Shown here piece by piece: positions 43,662 through 51,684 of a stretch of DNA of 59,872 nucleotides (the first letter of the stretch is position 1; each line of letters opens with the position of its first letter). Below the pieces are notes generated by a model. It worked only from the letters and a program-made list of their open reading frames with translations, ran no database searches and was not told the DNA's origin. This DNA is from Enhygromyxa salina (GTDB lineage Bacteria > Myxococcota_A > Polyangia > Nannocystales > Nannocystaceae): positions 1 to 59,872 of the forward strand of contig NZ_PVNK01000257.1 in the NCBI RefSeq assembly GCF_002994615.1, given 5' to 3'. The position numbers and the translations under genes were made by a program.

Positions 43662-44343
43662 GTGATCGGGCGCCCCCGATGGCCTCACGGACATTTGCAC
43701 CTCCGGGCACGCCGGGAACCCACTCCACTCGAACGACTCGTGGCTCCATATGGTCGCGCATTGCTTCGACGACTCGCCTCCCCTCGCGGGTGACGAACGC
43801 GCTCTGTCGGCGTCCACCGTGTCGAGCCAAACCTCGGTCCTCAAGCTCCATGAACGCTCGAAGGCTGCCGTGTCCGATGGAGGTGTTAATGGCTGGGTCG
43901 GTGACCCAAGTTCGGTAGAGTTGGACGAGGAACCACAAGGCGAATTCCGGCAGGTCGTCCTCTGCGGCGCCCGGGGGAGCCAAAGACGCTACTGTCTCGA
44001 CGCGTGCACGCTTGCCCAGATCGGGAAGAGCTCGGCGAAGAAGTTCGACCATCTGGTCTTGTCCAAGCCTAATCTTTTCCTGCCCATCCTCCAACTCCCT
44101 GAGTCTATCGAGTTCCTCGAGTGCGGCACCAGCCAAGGGCTCGATAGCTTCCTCCATGAGATCAAGCCTCGCTATTTCGGAGTGCTCGTTCTCAGTTCGA
44201 CCATTTTGGGTCGCGTGGCGTTGGATCATGCCGACGACCTTCCTCGCCGCAGTAAGCGGAGCCGGAATACCGAAGGCTGCCAGACCCACCTCAAGAGCCG
44301 ACACAACCGCGTCCCAGTCGTCCTTTGTGGGCATGCTGCTCAT
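43489..44343 (-). CDS. Protein of unknown function, convergent with sulfatase
   Basis: A 284-residue frame starts MSSMPTKDDWDAVVSALEVG. Its first 220 residues are protein-like: a hydrophobic segment (ALEVGLAAFGIPAPLTAARKVV), then a charged helical part (RLDLMEEAIEPLAGAALEELDRLRELEDG), PEFALWFLVQLYRTWV and FVTREGRRVVEAMRDHME, suggestive of a cytoplasmic helical protein. The last 57 or so residues overlap the sulfatase gene and are Arg/Ser-rich, so a frameshift or a lost stop is likely near 43670. Palindromic element copy 5 begins 10 nt upstream of the start. Confidence 0.5.
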   Translation of the reverse strand: MSSMPTKDDWDAVVSALEVGLAAFGIPAPLTAARKVVGMIQRHATQNGRTENEHSEIARLDLMEEAIEPLAGAALEELDRLRELEDGQEKIRLGQDQMVELLRRALPDLGKRARVETVASLAPPGAAEDDLPEFALWFLVQLYRTWVTDPAINTSIGHGSLRAFMELEDRGLARHGGRRQSAFVTREGRRVVEAMRDHMEPRVVRVEWVPGVPGGANVREAIGGARSPTRCRSRPAWSATHWASCPCCRWPSARSDRHARPARSSPGSRPTPCWPSAPARWCCP

Positions 44344-44352
44344 TGGGCTCAC

Positions 44353-44517
44353 TAGCAGCCCGGGGTGCAATGCCTCGCGCCGCCTCGCTTGGCCTTTTCG
44401 CCGAGGGCTTTGTCGCCAAAACTTGCAGTACGCCCGGTACAGCGGCGTTTTGGCTTCGCGCCCTCGGCAAAAATTCCGGCGTGAGGCGACACGATGCATT
44501 GCACCCCGGGCTGCTAG
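44353..44517 (+). repeat. Palindromic element copy 5 (complete, 165 bp)
   Basis: A complete copy starting TAGCAGCCCGGGGTGCAATG and ending CTGCTAG, 10 nt upstream of the start of the minus-strand gene 43489-44343. Terminal repeats and nested arms are as in copies 3 and 7. The right inner arm has one change (CTCGGCAAAAA for CTCGGCGAAAA). No target-site duplication longer than the shared C/G of CTAG could be seen. Confidence 0.9.
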
Positions 44518-44927
44518 GTCTCAACGTATCGCCAGCGGGCCGAGGGGTCAAGAAGTTCATCTTGGCGGCCACACCGTCCAGGGTCTTGGGTCTCAGCGTC
44601 AGGGGTCTCCGAGTCCCAGCATGGCCCTCTGCACGCTGTTGTCGGCGGCCGCGCCCGGCTGCAAAGCATCCCACGGTTCCGTGTCGGCGTTGAAGTCGTC
44701 GTCGACGCCCGACGCGATCCGAAGCCACAAGGGCGTGACGGGAACTCGCGTGCGCTCGCGCAGCGATAGCCGCAGCGACGGCCAGCGACGGCTAGTCGAG
44801 CATGACTTCGCGCATGCGGAAGCGTCGCTTGGCGCTCTGCCCCCGCCCCAGACCTGCACAGCAACACGCACTCAACCACTTGAGGGCATCGCGCTCCTCC
44901 TCGGACCCCACCGACCCCCGCTGACCC
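44518..44927. other. 410-bp region without an intact gene
   Basis: A minus-strand reading around 44630-44780 (RTRVPVTPLWLRIASGVDDDF, then NADTEPWDALQPG) is protein-like and may be a decayed gene with frame changes on both sides. No start, domain or repeat was recognised. Confidence 0.35.
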
Positions 44928-44969
44928 CCGCTGATGTGCCCTAACCGCCCCGCTGATGTGCCCCAACCG
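44928..44969 (+). promoter_or_regulatory. Two 20-bp direct repeats, operator-like
   Basis: CCGCTGATGTGCCCTAACCG (44928-44947) and CCGCTGATGTGCCCCAACCG (44950-44969) differ at one base and repeat every 22 bp, about two helical turns. They lie 75 bp upstream of the gene at 45044, next to a TATACT (44986-44991) that could be a -10 element. Binding by a dimeric regulator is inferred. Confidence 0.45.
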
Positions 44970-45043
44970 CGGGACCGGGAAGACGTATACTGATCGGTCA
45001 CATGACCTGCGGGTGAGATGATATTCGATCGGAGGGGGCCATC

Positions 45044-45601
45044 ATGGACATGGCGGTGAAATCGGCGCTGGATGTGCTGCTGCCCGAGCCGGACAGGGCG
45101 GCCTATCTCGAAGCCTGTCGCCGCAGGCTCCCCGTCGTGGAGCAGCTCGTCGAGCGGCTCGCGTCATATGACCTCGTATCGGTCCGGGTCTTCGCCGAGG
45201 GCATTGCCCCGAGCGCGCGGGTCACGGTGGATGTCCAACGATGGATCGACGGAGGCTTTATCGCTGATTATGGGACGACCGTCCGCATCAGCCGCCTTGG
45301 ACCGTTGTTCACCGTGCAGCATCGCTTCGCTGTGCAGAATCGCCACCCGCACGCCACTGAGCCGAGTCTGAGCGGGTCGGATGGATTCGGATTCATCGCC
45401 GAACAGCAGGCGGTACACGAGGAGATCTCCGCGGTGCTCGAAGGTGGCGGATTGACCGAGCTGACGGCATGGGATCTCGACGAATCGATCGACGAGCTGC
45501 GGGGCACGCGCTGGCACACGGTGACGTGCCGGCCGACGGTCAGGCTCGCGCTATTCGAGGACCTGTTTGAACTGTTGGAGCCCCCGAGGCCCGAGAGGTG
45601 A
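45044..45601 (+). CDS. Protein of unknown function
   Basis: This 185-residue protein starts MDMAVKSALDVLLPEPDRAA with GGAGG about 10 nt upstream. It is soluble and mixed alpha/beta (RVFAEGIAPSARVTVDVQRWIDGGFIADYG, GPLFTVQHRFAVQNRHP, SDGFGFIAEQQAVHEEISAVL, ELTAWDLDESIDEL). No family was recognised. It might be an immunity- or cofactor-binding-type small protein, but there is no toxin or partner next to it. The stop is 218 nt from the serpin start. Confidence 0.6.
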   Translation: MDMAVKSALDVLLPEPDRAAYLEACRRRLPVVEQLVERLASYDLVSVRVFAEGIAPSARVTVDVQRWIDGGFIADYGTTVRISRLGPLFTVQHRFAVQNRHPHATEPSLSGSDGFGFIAEQQAVHEEISAVLEGGGLTELTAWDLDESIDELRGTRWHTVTCRPTVRLALFEDLFELLEPPRPER

Positions 45602-45819
45602 TCTGGCGATCCGTGCCGTACCGATCCCGCATCCGGCGGGCGCCACATCCTCGAGACCAACCGTCAGCTTGGGAGCGAGTACGACACGGGACGGTCTCCT
45701 TCCAATGGGAGCCCGCCGCGGGGCTGTGGCGGCTGTCTGCCTTATCCGCGCCCACACGCCAAACGCGCCCCCTCCCCGCCCAGCGTGATCGATTCGGCTC
45801 GCCGCGGCACATTCAGGAC

Positions 45820-47142
45820 ATGCGCCTCTCTTGCATCGCCCTCGTCCTCGCCTCTGCCCTCGCGCTGCCCGCATGCGGCAGCGGAAACCCCATGCCGATG
45901 GACACGGACGGATCCGAGGCCGGCAGCGGTGAGACCGGTGGCGAGGGCGGTGACCCGGCCGCGGACTTGCTGATCCGCTCCGACGTCGAGCCGGACCTCG
46001 ATCCGGCTCCCTCCACCGAGGTACGCGACGCCTGGCGCGCGGCCGAGCTCGACGTCGGCGTCTCGCTCTACGGGGAGCTGCGCACTGCGGCTTCGGGCCC
46101 GGGGAACGTGATCTTCTCACCGACCTCCGTCCGCTCTGCGTTTTCGTTGCTCTACCTCGGCGCGGTGGACTCGACCCTGGACAACTTCGCCAGCGTGTTC
46201 GGCTTCGACGCCGATCTCGACGTGAACGCGGAGATGTTCAACTGGATGTTCCAGAGGCTCGTCGCGCGCGAGGACGAGGGCAGCGAAGAACACGATCCGA
46301 CGATCATCATCCCCGGTCATTCCGTGTGGATGGCCGAGGGCATCACGCCCGAGCCTTCGTTCTTGGACCGGCTCGCGCTGCACTACGACACCGGCGTGTA
46401 CGCCATCGACTTCTTCGGCGACCCCATGGGGGCCGAGGACCTGATCAACGACTGGGTCGGGTGGAAGACGAACGAGCTGATCCCCGACCTGTTCTCCGGC
46501 CAGATCCGCGACACGACGGCGATGGTCCTGGTCAACACCATCTACCTCAAGACCCCGTGGCTCGAGCCCTTCGAGGAGTCGTTGACCTCGCCGATCTCGT
46601 TCACGACGCTCGATGGCCCGGCCGTCGAGGTCCCCGCCATGCACGCCTACGGGCTCGATCTGTCCGCCAACGAGAACGCCGACTACGTCTCCGTGACCGT
46701 CCCGTTTCACACGGGCCTCGCGGCTACGTTCATCCTGCCCACGGATTTCAACGCGTTCGTCGGGGGTCTCGACGCTACGACGCTCGGCGAGGCGCTCGTG
46801 ACCCCGGAGTCGCGGATGGTCGACCTCGTCGTCCCCAAGCTCGATACGCGCTTCAAGGCGAACATCCTCCCGCAGCTCGAGACGTTGGGGCTCATCGCTA
46901 GTGGTGACTTCACCGGAACCGGCGCCGCCGGCTCGATCACCGACGTGATCCACGAGGTCGTGGTCAAGATGGACGAGAAGGGCACGGAGGCCGCCGCGGC
47001 CACGGGCATCGTCGTCGGCGACACCGGCGGGTTCGGGGACCCGCTCGAGCTGCGTCTGGACCGGCCGTACCTGATGGCGATCACCGATCCGAGCAGCGGT
47101 GCGCTGCTGTTCTTCGGCAGCGTGGCGGACCCATCGCTGTAG
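45820..47142 (+). CDS. Serpin (serine protease inhibitor) lipoprotein
   Basis: This 440-residue protein starts MRLSCIALVLASALALPAC, with lipobox LPAC (Cys 19), then a Ser/Gly/Glu-rich linker and a complete serpin domain. It has NVIFSPTSVRSAFSLLYLGA near the start, AMVLVNTIYLKTPWLEPF, and the hinge DEKGTEAAAATGIVVGD, whose small residues are those of inhibitory serpins. It closes with RPYLMAITDPSSGALLFFGSVADP. The reactive loop is GIVVGDTGGFGDPLEL, and counting from the hinge puts P1-P1' near Thr-Gly, with one-residue uncertainty. Probable target is a serine or cysteine protease outside the cell. Confidence 0.92.
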   Translation: MRLSCIALVLASALALPACGSGNPMPMDTDGSEAGSGETGGEGGDPAADLLIRSDVEPDLDPAPSTEVRDAWRAAELDVGVSLYGELRTAASGPGNVIFSPTSVRSAFSLLYLGAVDSTLDNFASVFGFDADLDVNAEMFNWMFQRLVAREDEGSEEHDPTIIIPGHSVWMAEGITPEPSFLDRLALHYDTGVYAIDFFGDPMGAEDLINDWVGWKTNELIPDLFSGQIRDTTAMVLVNTIYLKTPWLEPFEESLTSPISFTTLDGPAVEVPAMHAYGLDLSANENADYVSVTVPFHTGLAATFILPTDFNAFVGGLDATTLGEALVTPESRMVDLVVPKLDTRFKANILPQLETLGLIASGDFTGTGAAGSITDVIHEVVVKMDEKGTEAAAATGIVVGDTGGFGDPLELRLDRPYLMAITDPSSGALLFFGSVADPSL

Positions 47143-47235
47143 GTCACTCGACGCCGGCCATGAGGCGTACCGGCCCGAGCCCGCGCCACCGAAGATCGGG
47201 GCGGGCCGCGAAGACGGCACTTATTATCTGCCTGG

Positions 47236-47683
47236 TTGGATGCGCCGTCGGGCTTGTGTCGGTACATGGCGCGCCCGCCCGTCTGCCAGGAGCGCCTCGA
47301 GGTCGCAGGGGCGGGCCAAGTCGTGCACCGCTTCAAGCGCGCGTGGCGAAGCGGTGCCCACGGCGTCGTGCTCGATCCTCTCGACTTCATCGCGCGCCTC
47401 GTCGCGCTGATCCCTCCGCCGCACTTCAACATGCTGCGCTACTTCGGCGTGTTCGCGGCCCGAGCCAAGGTCCGTAGCACCCGTGGGTGTGGCTGCTCCA
47501 GCGCGTGTTCGCCGTCGACGTCATGACCTCCAACGCTGCCGCGGCGACATGCGACTCGTGAAGATCGCCAACAGCCCCGACGAGGTCGAGCGCGCCCTCG
47601 CGGAGCTCGGGCTCGGGCCGAGGGCTCCACCGCGCCCACGACCGACGCTGCCTGGCCAGCTCGAGCTCGAGCTCGTCGCCTGA
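47236..47683 (+). mobile_element. IS91-type transposase remnant (C-terminal part)
   Basis: The reading RYMARPPVCQERLEVAGAGQ, then VVHRFKRAWRSGAHGVVLDPLDFIARLVALIPPPHFNMLRYFGVFA, matches the conserved C-terminal region of IS91-family transposases. After a frameshift near 47490 it continues as GDMRLVKIANSPDEVERALAELGL. The N-terminal two thirds are missing, so it is dead. Gaps from 47143 to 47235 and from 47684 to 48000 show nothing else convincing. Confidence 0.7.
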
Positions 47684-47846
47684 CCGACCCGCGAGCCCCG
47701 CGTCCGCCGTGGGGGCAGTCGTGGTTGGCCGGCACCACAGCGCCCGAGTTCACGGCCAGGCCGGCTTTCACGGCCACACAGGGTTGGGTTTGTTGGCCCA
47801 GGCGAGGGGTTGAGCACCTCGGGGCACCACACCGGACGCCGCGTCG

Positions 47847-47861
47847 ACCCCGGGCTGCTAG
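47847..47861 (+). repeat. Palindromic element remnant, right end only
   Basis: ACCCCGGGCTGCTAG matches the last 15 bases of the palindromic element. The rest is missing. It lies between two IS91-type scraps. Confidence 0.6.
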
Positions 47862-47999
47862 TCGTGCGAACGATCTCCCGACCACCCACCGCTCATGTGT
47901 CTTGGGCGCCGGGTGCTCGAGCAGGTACTCGAGCACGCGACGGCTGAGCCGTGCCAGCGCATCGGCGCGCTCCCCACGTGGCGCATCGACGGTCGCGGC

Positions 48000-48050
48000 T
48001 CGACGGTCTGGTGGAGCAGAGTCTCCTCGGGCCGATGGCGCTCGTAACCG
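48000..48050 (-). mobile_element. IS91-type transposase remnant (N-terminal scrap)
   Basis: Minus-strand GYERHRPEETLLHQTVE matches YERRRPEETLLHQVVE of the remnant at 31949. Only about 50 bp remain. Similarity then ends, through a frameshift or deletion. Confidence 0.5.
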
Positions 48051-48121
48051 TCCCGGGCGTCCGCAAGGTCGCGGTCTGAGGATGACCTGGGTTGGATGCC
48101 GGCCGCGCAAAGATAACGTCC

Positions 48122-48814
48122 TCACTCGCTTTCGTCGTCGGGCTCGAACACGATTGGATAGTTGAGCTCGAATCGTCCGCCTTCGGGCGGCGCTTCGAAG
48201 GTCATCGCCAACGTTGACTCGCGCACGCACTCGCTCATGAACTCGCTGATCAGCGTGCTCTCCTCAGAGACGACCTCGGCGTATTCGACGAGCCCGCCAA
48301 TCTCGGGGTCGCCGATCACCGCGAATTGTAGGGCCAGCGTACCGCTGAGCTGGGGATCGGCGCTGAGGGCCGTGTTGTAGCAGTCGACCATCGGCGGCAG
48401 AAGGTCCTCCTGAACCCGCTCGCGCAGGTACTTGCGGTTCTGCTCAGACAGCTCCGTGACGTCGACGGGACCTTCGCGGCGCGCAGCAGAGGAGTTGGAC
48501 GGGCTCGAAGTAGCGATCTCGCGCTGGGCGAGCGCTCGCTGGATGTCGGCACGCATCCGCGCGCTGGCCTCGCGATCGGGGACAGGCCTCTTGACAGCTC
48601 GGGTCGGCTCGACCGCCGGCTCGGCGACTTTCGGCGCGGAATCGGCCAACGAGCGGGTTGCTTCGACCTTCGAGGAGGGCTTTGGCTCGACCGCCGACTT
48701 GGCGCTCGCCGTCGGCGGTGTGGCGCTGCTTCGGGCGATCAGCCACGCCGCGCAAATTCCGACTGCCAGCAGACTCGTTCCGAGGATGAGGGGGGTTCGT
48801 GATGGGTTGCGCAT
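48122..48814 (-). CDS. Single-span membrane protein with AgmX/PglI-like C-terminal domain
   Basis: The 230-residue protein starts MRNPSRTPLILGTSLLAVGI with one membrane segment (about 8-27), a Pro/Ala/Lys-rich linker and a C-terminal domain of AgmX/PglI type: LRERVQEDLLPPMVDCYNTALSADPQLSGTLALQFAVIGDPEIGGL, SECVRESTLAMTFEAPP and ELNYPIVFEPDDE. The conserved Cys pair (MVDCYN, SECVRE) is present. It is the second such gene in the window (the first is at 28706) and shares a conserved upstream motif with it. Confidence 0.78.
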   Translation of the reverse strand: MRNPSRTPLILGTSLLAVGICAAWLIARSSATPPTASAKSAVEPKPSSKVEATRSLADSAPKVAEPAVEPTRAVKRPVPDREASARMRADIQRALAQREIATSSPSNSSAARREGPVDVTELSEQNRKYLRERVQEDLLPPMVDCYNTALSADPQLSGTLALQFAVIGDPEIGGLVEYAEVVSEESTLISEFMSECVRESTLAMTFEAPPEGGRFELNYPIVFEPDDESE

Positions 48815-48888
48815 TTTTTGTCTCCGATTTGGCGCCGCAGCGCGTCACCCCTGTGAAGCGTAAACTCGCGGCGAGAACCACAACGGGC

Positions 48889-49164
48889 TCAGGAAATTTG
48901 CTCGGGCCTGTTCGCCTCCCACTCTCGCCTCAGCAGGCCGAAGACGTGCTCGTCCACGTAGCCCTCGTTTTTGCGCACACACTCGCGCGCACACCCCTCG
49001 CGCACGAACCCGGCAGCCAGGAGCATTCGGATCGAGGGTCCTGCCAGGCCAGGCCAAGCGCCGACGGACCGGGCAACAGTCGCCATGGCAAGCGCGGTGT
49101 TGACGCTCGCAAGAAACCCCAGTCCCGGGATGGCCTTGGCCCGACTCCCGTTTCGGCGAGTCAT
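48889..49164 (-). CDS. Small protein coupled to serine-protease remnant
   Basis: A 91-codon frame starts MTRRNGSRAKAIPGLGFLAS and has a central hydrophobic part (FLASVNTALAMATVARSVGAW) and a charged end (YVDEHVFGLLRREWEANRPEQ). Its ATG overlaps the stop of the protease remnant as ATGA, suggesting past coupling. No family is recognised. If the protease gene is dead, this one may be losing its function too. Confidence 0.4.
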   Translation of the reverse strand: MTRRNGSRAKAIPGLGFLASVNTALAMATVARSVGAWPGLAGPSIRMLLAAGFVREGCARECVRKNEGYVDEHVFGLLRREWEANRPEQIS

Positions 49165-49985
49165 GCGCGAACACTCGCTGCATCAACCACGAGCTTCTTC
49201 ACCTTGCCGTCGAAGGCCAACCCCAGATGCGCAGGCTCGGAGGGCTCGGGTACGGGTCCCGGCACCACACGAGCACCGTCCTTGGCGTGGGCCGCGAGCA
49301 TGCCGTTTTGGTCCGGGCATGGGCGATACGAGTAACTCTCCAAATCCTGAAGACGAGTAAACGAGCTCGTGCTCCCCGACTTGAGGCGCTAGCAGCCCGG
49401 GGTGCAACGCCTCGCGCCGCCTCGCTTGGCCTTTTCGCCGATGGCTTTGTCGCCAAAACTTGCAGTACGCCCGGTACAGCGGCGTTTTGGCTTCGCGCCC
49501 TCGGCGAAAATTCCGGCGCGAGGCGACACGATGCATTGCACCCCGGGCTGCTAGGCGGCGCCGCAATCCCGAGGGTCATCGCAGCTCTTGACGTGGACGA
49601 GGTGGATGACGCGATCCCCGTTGTTGCTGATGTACATCGGTGCGCCGCTGTGACCGGTTTGGGTGTCGAGCCAATGTTCGACGTAGTTCGAGTACGCACC
49701 TCGAGTCTCGCCGAATATATGGTACATGTAGCCGCCGCATTCACCATTGCCGTCGAGCGAACCCACCCGGGGGAACGCGACTCGTTTGCGAGAGTCAGTA
49801 CCGCGTAGTCGTACTTCATGCCCCCGTCGAACGAACCGAGGGGCCAAGCGTACCAGGTCACACGGCGGATTCCGCGTGGGAACTTCGAGTTGGACCCTGA
49901 CGGTCCAGGGGCGCCGTCACCAGACGAAATCCCGAAGCCACGCTCGCAGCACCCTCGGTGTCAGGCCGTGGGATGCCCTAATGCT
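49161..49985 (-). pseudogene. Trypsin-like serine protease gene, broken in three ways
   Basis: Read leftward, a TA-stop-H segment (TGA where TAGHC has Gly, near 49950) is followed by GFGISSGDGAPGPSGSNSKF, MKYDYAVLTLANESR (catalytic Asp) and, after a frameshift near 49765, GECGGYMYHIFGETRG and THWLDTQTGHSGAP-like serine motif (GHSGAP). The frame stops at the TAG of element copy 7. Past the element, RLKSGSTSSFTRLQDLESYS continues the family's C-terminus in frame and ends at 49161. So a V8/trypsin-like secreted protease gene carries a nonsense codon, a frameshift and a 165-bp insertion. Confidence 0.65.
49390..49554 (+). repeat. Palindromic element copy 7 (complete, 165 bp)
   Basis: A complete copy in the same orientation as copy 5, starting TAGCAGCCCGGGGTGCAACG and ending CTGCTAG. 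It lies within the serine-protease remnant. On the minus strand its TAG directly follows codon GCC, and removing 165 bp rejoins the two halves in frame. Confidence 0.9.
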
Positions 49986-50217
49986 TCTTGTCCTCCTTGC
50001 AGCGCTGGACCTACTCGCAGGTGCCGAAGTCCTCGGGCTCGTAGCCGCACTTCGCGAGCAGGCCCACGCAATGAGCGGAGAAGAACAAGGCTCCCCCGCC
50101 CTTGACCAGGGTGATCGGGGGGTGGGGCGCAGGGGTCCGCATGGGTCGGTAGGCTCGCTTGGCCGAGTGGCATTCGCGATACTGTCGACCTCATCATTCT
50201 ACCCTGGAGGATACTCG

Positions 50218-50532
50218 ATGGCTCGAGACTTCTCGCGAACCCGCCAAGATGGACAGCCCTCCGAAACCCGTGACGCGAAGTACGTCAACGACCGTCGACT
50301 CCCGGACGACGCCGCCTACGCACACGCGACCGTCGCGGGCCTGCTCCAGGACGACGTGCTGCTGGAGCTCGTGACCGACGCGGACGCCGCGGCTGCGCTC
50401 GACGACTGGTGCATCGTCGAGTACGAGGCGGACCCGCAGTCGGTGATCATCCCGAACCGCGACGAGGTCCTCGAAGGGGTGTTCGCCGTCCCGCTGGCGG
50501 AGATCCGGCGATGGCGTGTACGTGAGAGATGA
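50218..50532 (+). CDS. Small acidic protein of unknown function, possibly truncated
   Basis: This 104-residue protein starts MARDFSRTRQDGQPSETRDA, with GGAGG 7 nt upstream. It is acidic and helical (YAHATVAGLLQDDVLLELVTDADAAAALDDW) and ends FAVPLAEIRRWRVRER. The last eight residues are encoded in the region where IS91-type sequence begins (50507), so the native end may have been replaced. No family is recognised. The 232-bp gap before it shows nothing else. Confidence 0.55.
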   Translation: MARDFSRTRQDGQPSETRDAKYVNDRRLPDDAAYAHATVAGLLQDDVLLELVTDADAAAALDDWCIVEYEADPQSVIIPNRDEVLEGVFAVPLAEIRRWRVRER

Positions 50533-50600
50533 CGAGTTCGGTGCTCCGACTCACGAGGAGATCGCCGACGTTGCGAGGTGGACCCACGAGCGACTCGGCA
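50507..50600 (+). mobile_element. IS91-type transposase remnant (middle scrap)
   Basis: The reading DGVYVRDDEFGAPTHEEIAD, then VARWTHERL, aligns with DGVYISEADGQ...PTPEQVSEVARWTYEAI of the remnant at 31949, with a small deletion. It is too short to say more. Confidence 0.45.
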
Positions 50601-51061
50601 CCGACGCGGGCAAGCTCCACAAGCTTCCGCTGCCTCACCCCAACAAGGCCCCTCAGGCCCTGGCCCACCTACCCCAGCTCGCTCCTGGCGCGACCGACGG
50701 ATACAGCGAGGCGTTGAGGCAGCGCTTCAAGAGCGACCCGACCTCGCTGCGCTCGGGCACGCCAACGTAGGCACACGTGTGGGTGGAGGACCACGCTCGG
50801 TGCTCGACGAACGGCCGACCACCCGCTCGCATATCGCTGCGGAGAGCGACCTGATGCGGCTCCGAGCGCGATGTCGAGCGACTCGTCTCAGGCGGAGGAC
50901 GACGAGCCGCTGCCTCGGGACCGCGAGTCGAAGACGCAGGGAGCTCAGGCTCGTCTCGGCGCTCCTCGCCGCCTGCACGCTGGCGCCGGCGCCCGCGCTC
51001 GCGCAGAACTCCGACGTCGTCCGCGCGATTCGGACCCACCAGGGCGCGCAGCGTCGATGGT
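50601..51061. other. 461-bp region of gene debris
   Basis: A plus-strand reading near 50945-51060 (LRLVSALLAACTLAPAPALA, then QNSDVVRAIRTHQGAQ) looks like a signal peptide with the first residues of a secreted protein, cut by element remnant 8. It has no credible start codon. The rest has no recognisable content. Confidence 0.35.
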
Positions 51062-51087
51062 GGGCTGCTAGCACCCCGGGCTGCTAG
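51062..51087 (-). repeat. Palindromic element remnant, doubled right end
   Basis: GGGCTGCTAG directly followed by CACCCCGGGCTGCTAG shows two right ends in tandem, as if two insertions or a collapse had occurred. The second TAG, read on the minus strand from 51086 to 51084, is the stop codon of the next gene. Confidence 0.65.
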
Positions 51088-51533
51088 GGGTTCGTCTTGG
51101 GACCGTACCAGGTCAGGTTCGTGATGATCGCGGGCTTGTCCAGCCCGAGCTGCTTCGATTTTCCGGCCTGGAAGAGCGCCGAGAGCGACTCCTCGCCCTT
51201 ATCGAAGCAGAGCTGGTTCTCGAGCCCACATCCATTCGTTTGGGCCCAGCCCGCGTTGTCCATCTCGAGGATGAGCTTGGTTTGGACAGAGGAGATGTCG
51301 TCGCCCCAGCGCATGACCATGGCCTTCTCGACGCCAGGTTCGGTCGGCGACCCCTGGCAGACCGACACCGTCTCGTCGAGGATGGGGAGCTTGGCGAGGT
51401 TCGGCGGGAGCTCGGCGTTGCTGTCGCTGCACGGGCTGGCCTTGCACGCGCTCAGCGACATCGACAGGGCGGCGAGGCTCAGGCCCAGCGCGGTGGACCG
51501 AAGGAAGACTCGAGCTGAGTTGGTTGTGCTCAT
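51084..51533 (-). CDS. Lipoprotein of unknown function
   Basis: The 149-residue protein starts MSTTNSARVFLRSTALGLSL, with lipobox SLSAC (Cys about 30), and has four further cysteines (SPCSDS, SVCQGS, GCGLENQLC) that could form two disulfides. The start at 51533 is chosen over 51569 because the signal begins there. The stop TAG is provided by an end of the palindromic element, so the native C-terminus (TWYGPKTNP) may be slightly changed. No family recognised. Confidence 0.7.
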   Translation of the reverse strand: MSTTNSARVFLRSTALGLSLAALSMSLSACKASPCSDSNAELPPNLAKLPILDETVSVCQGSPTEPGVEKAMVMRWGDDISSVQTKLILEMDNAGWAQTNGCGLENQLCFDKGEESLSALFQAGKSKQLGLDKPAIITNLTWYGPKTNP

Positions 51534-51684
51534 CGCGCACGAGATAGCAAAAGGGGATCCAGACTCCAAGTCATCCTCAGGTCATACATTCGGCGGGGCG
51601 CACCGCGTCCATTGAGCGCAGGACGGCACCTGTCACCAAGTGACGGCCTGGCGGCACGACCACGTGAGCTTGCGACGCGAACGC

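Noticed and set aside
49183..49566. Frames that start inside palindromic elements, such as MHRVASRRNFRRGREAKTPL
   Set aside because: These arise because the element is stop-free. There is no evidence of independent translation, so they are treated as part of the repeat.
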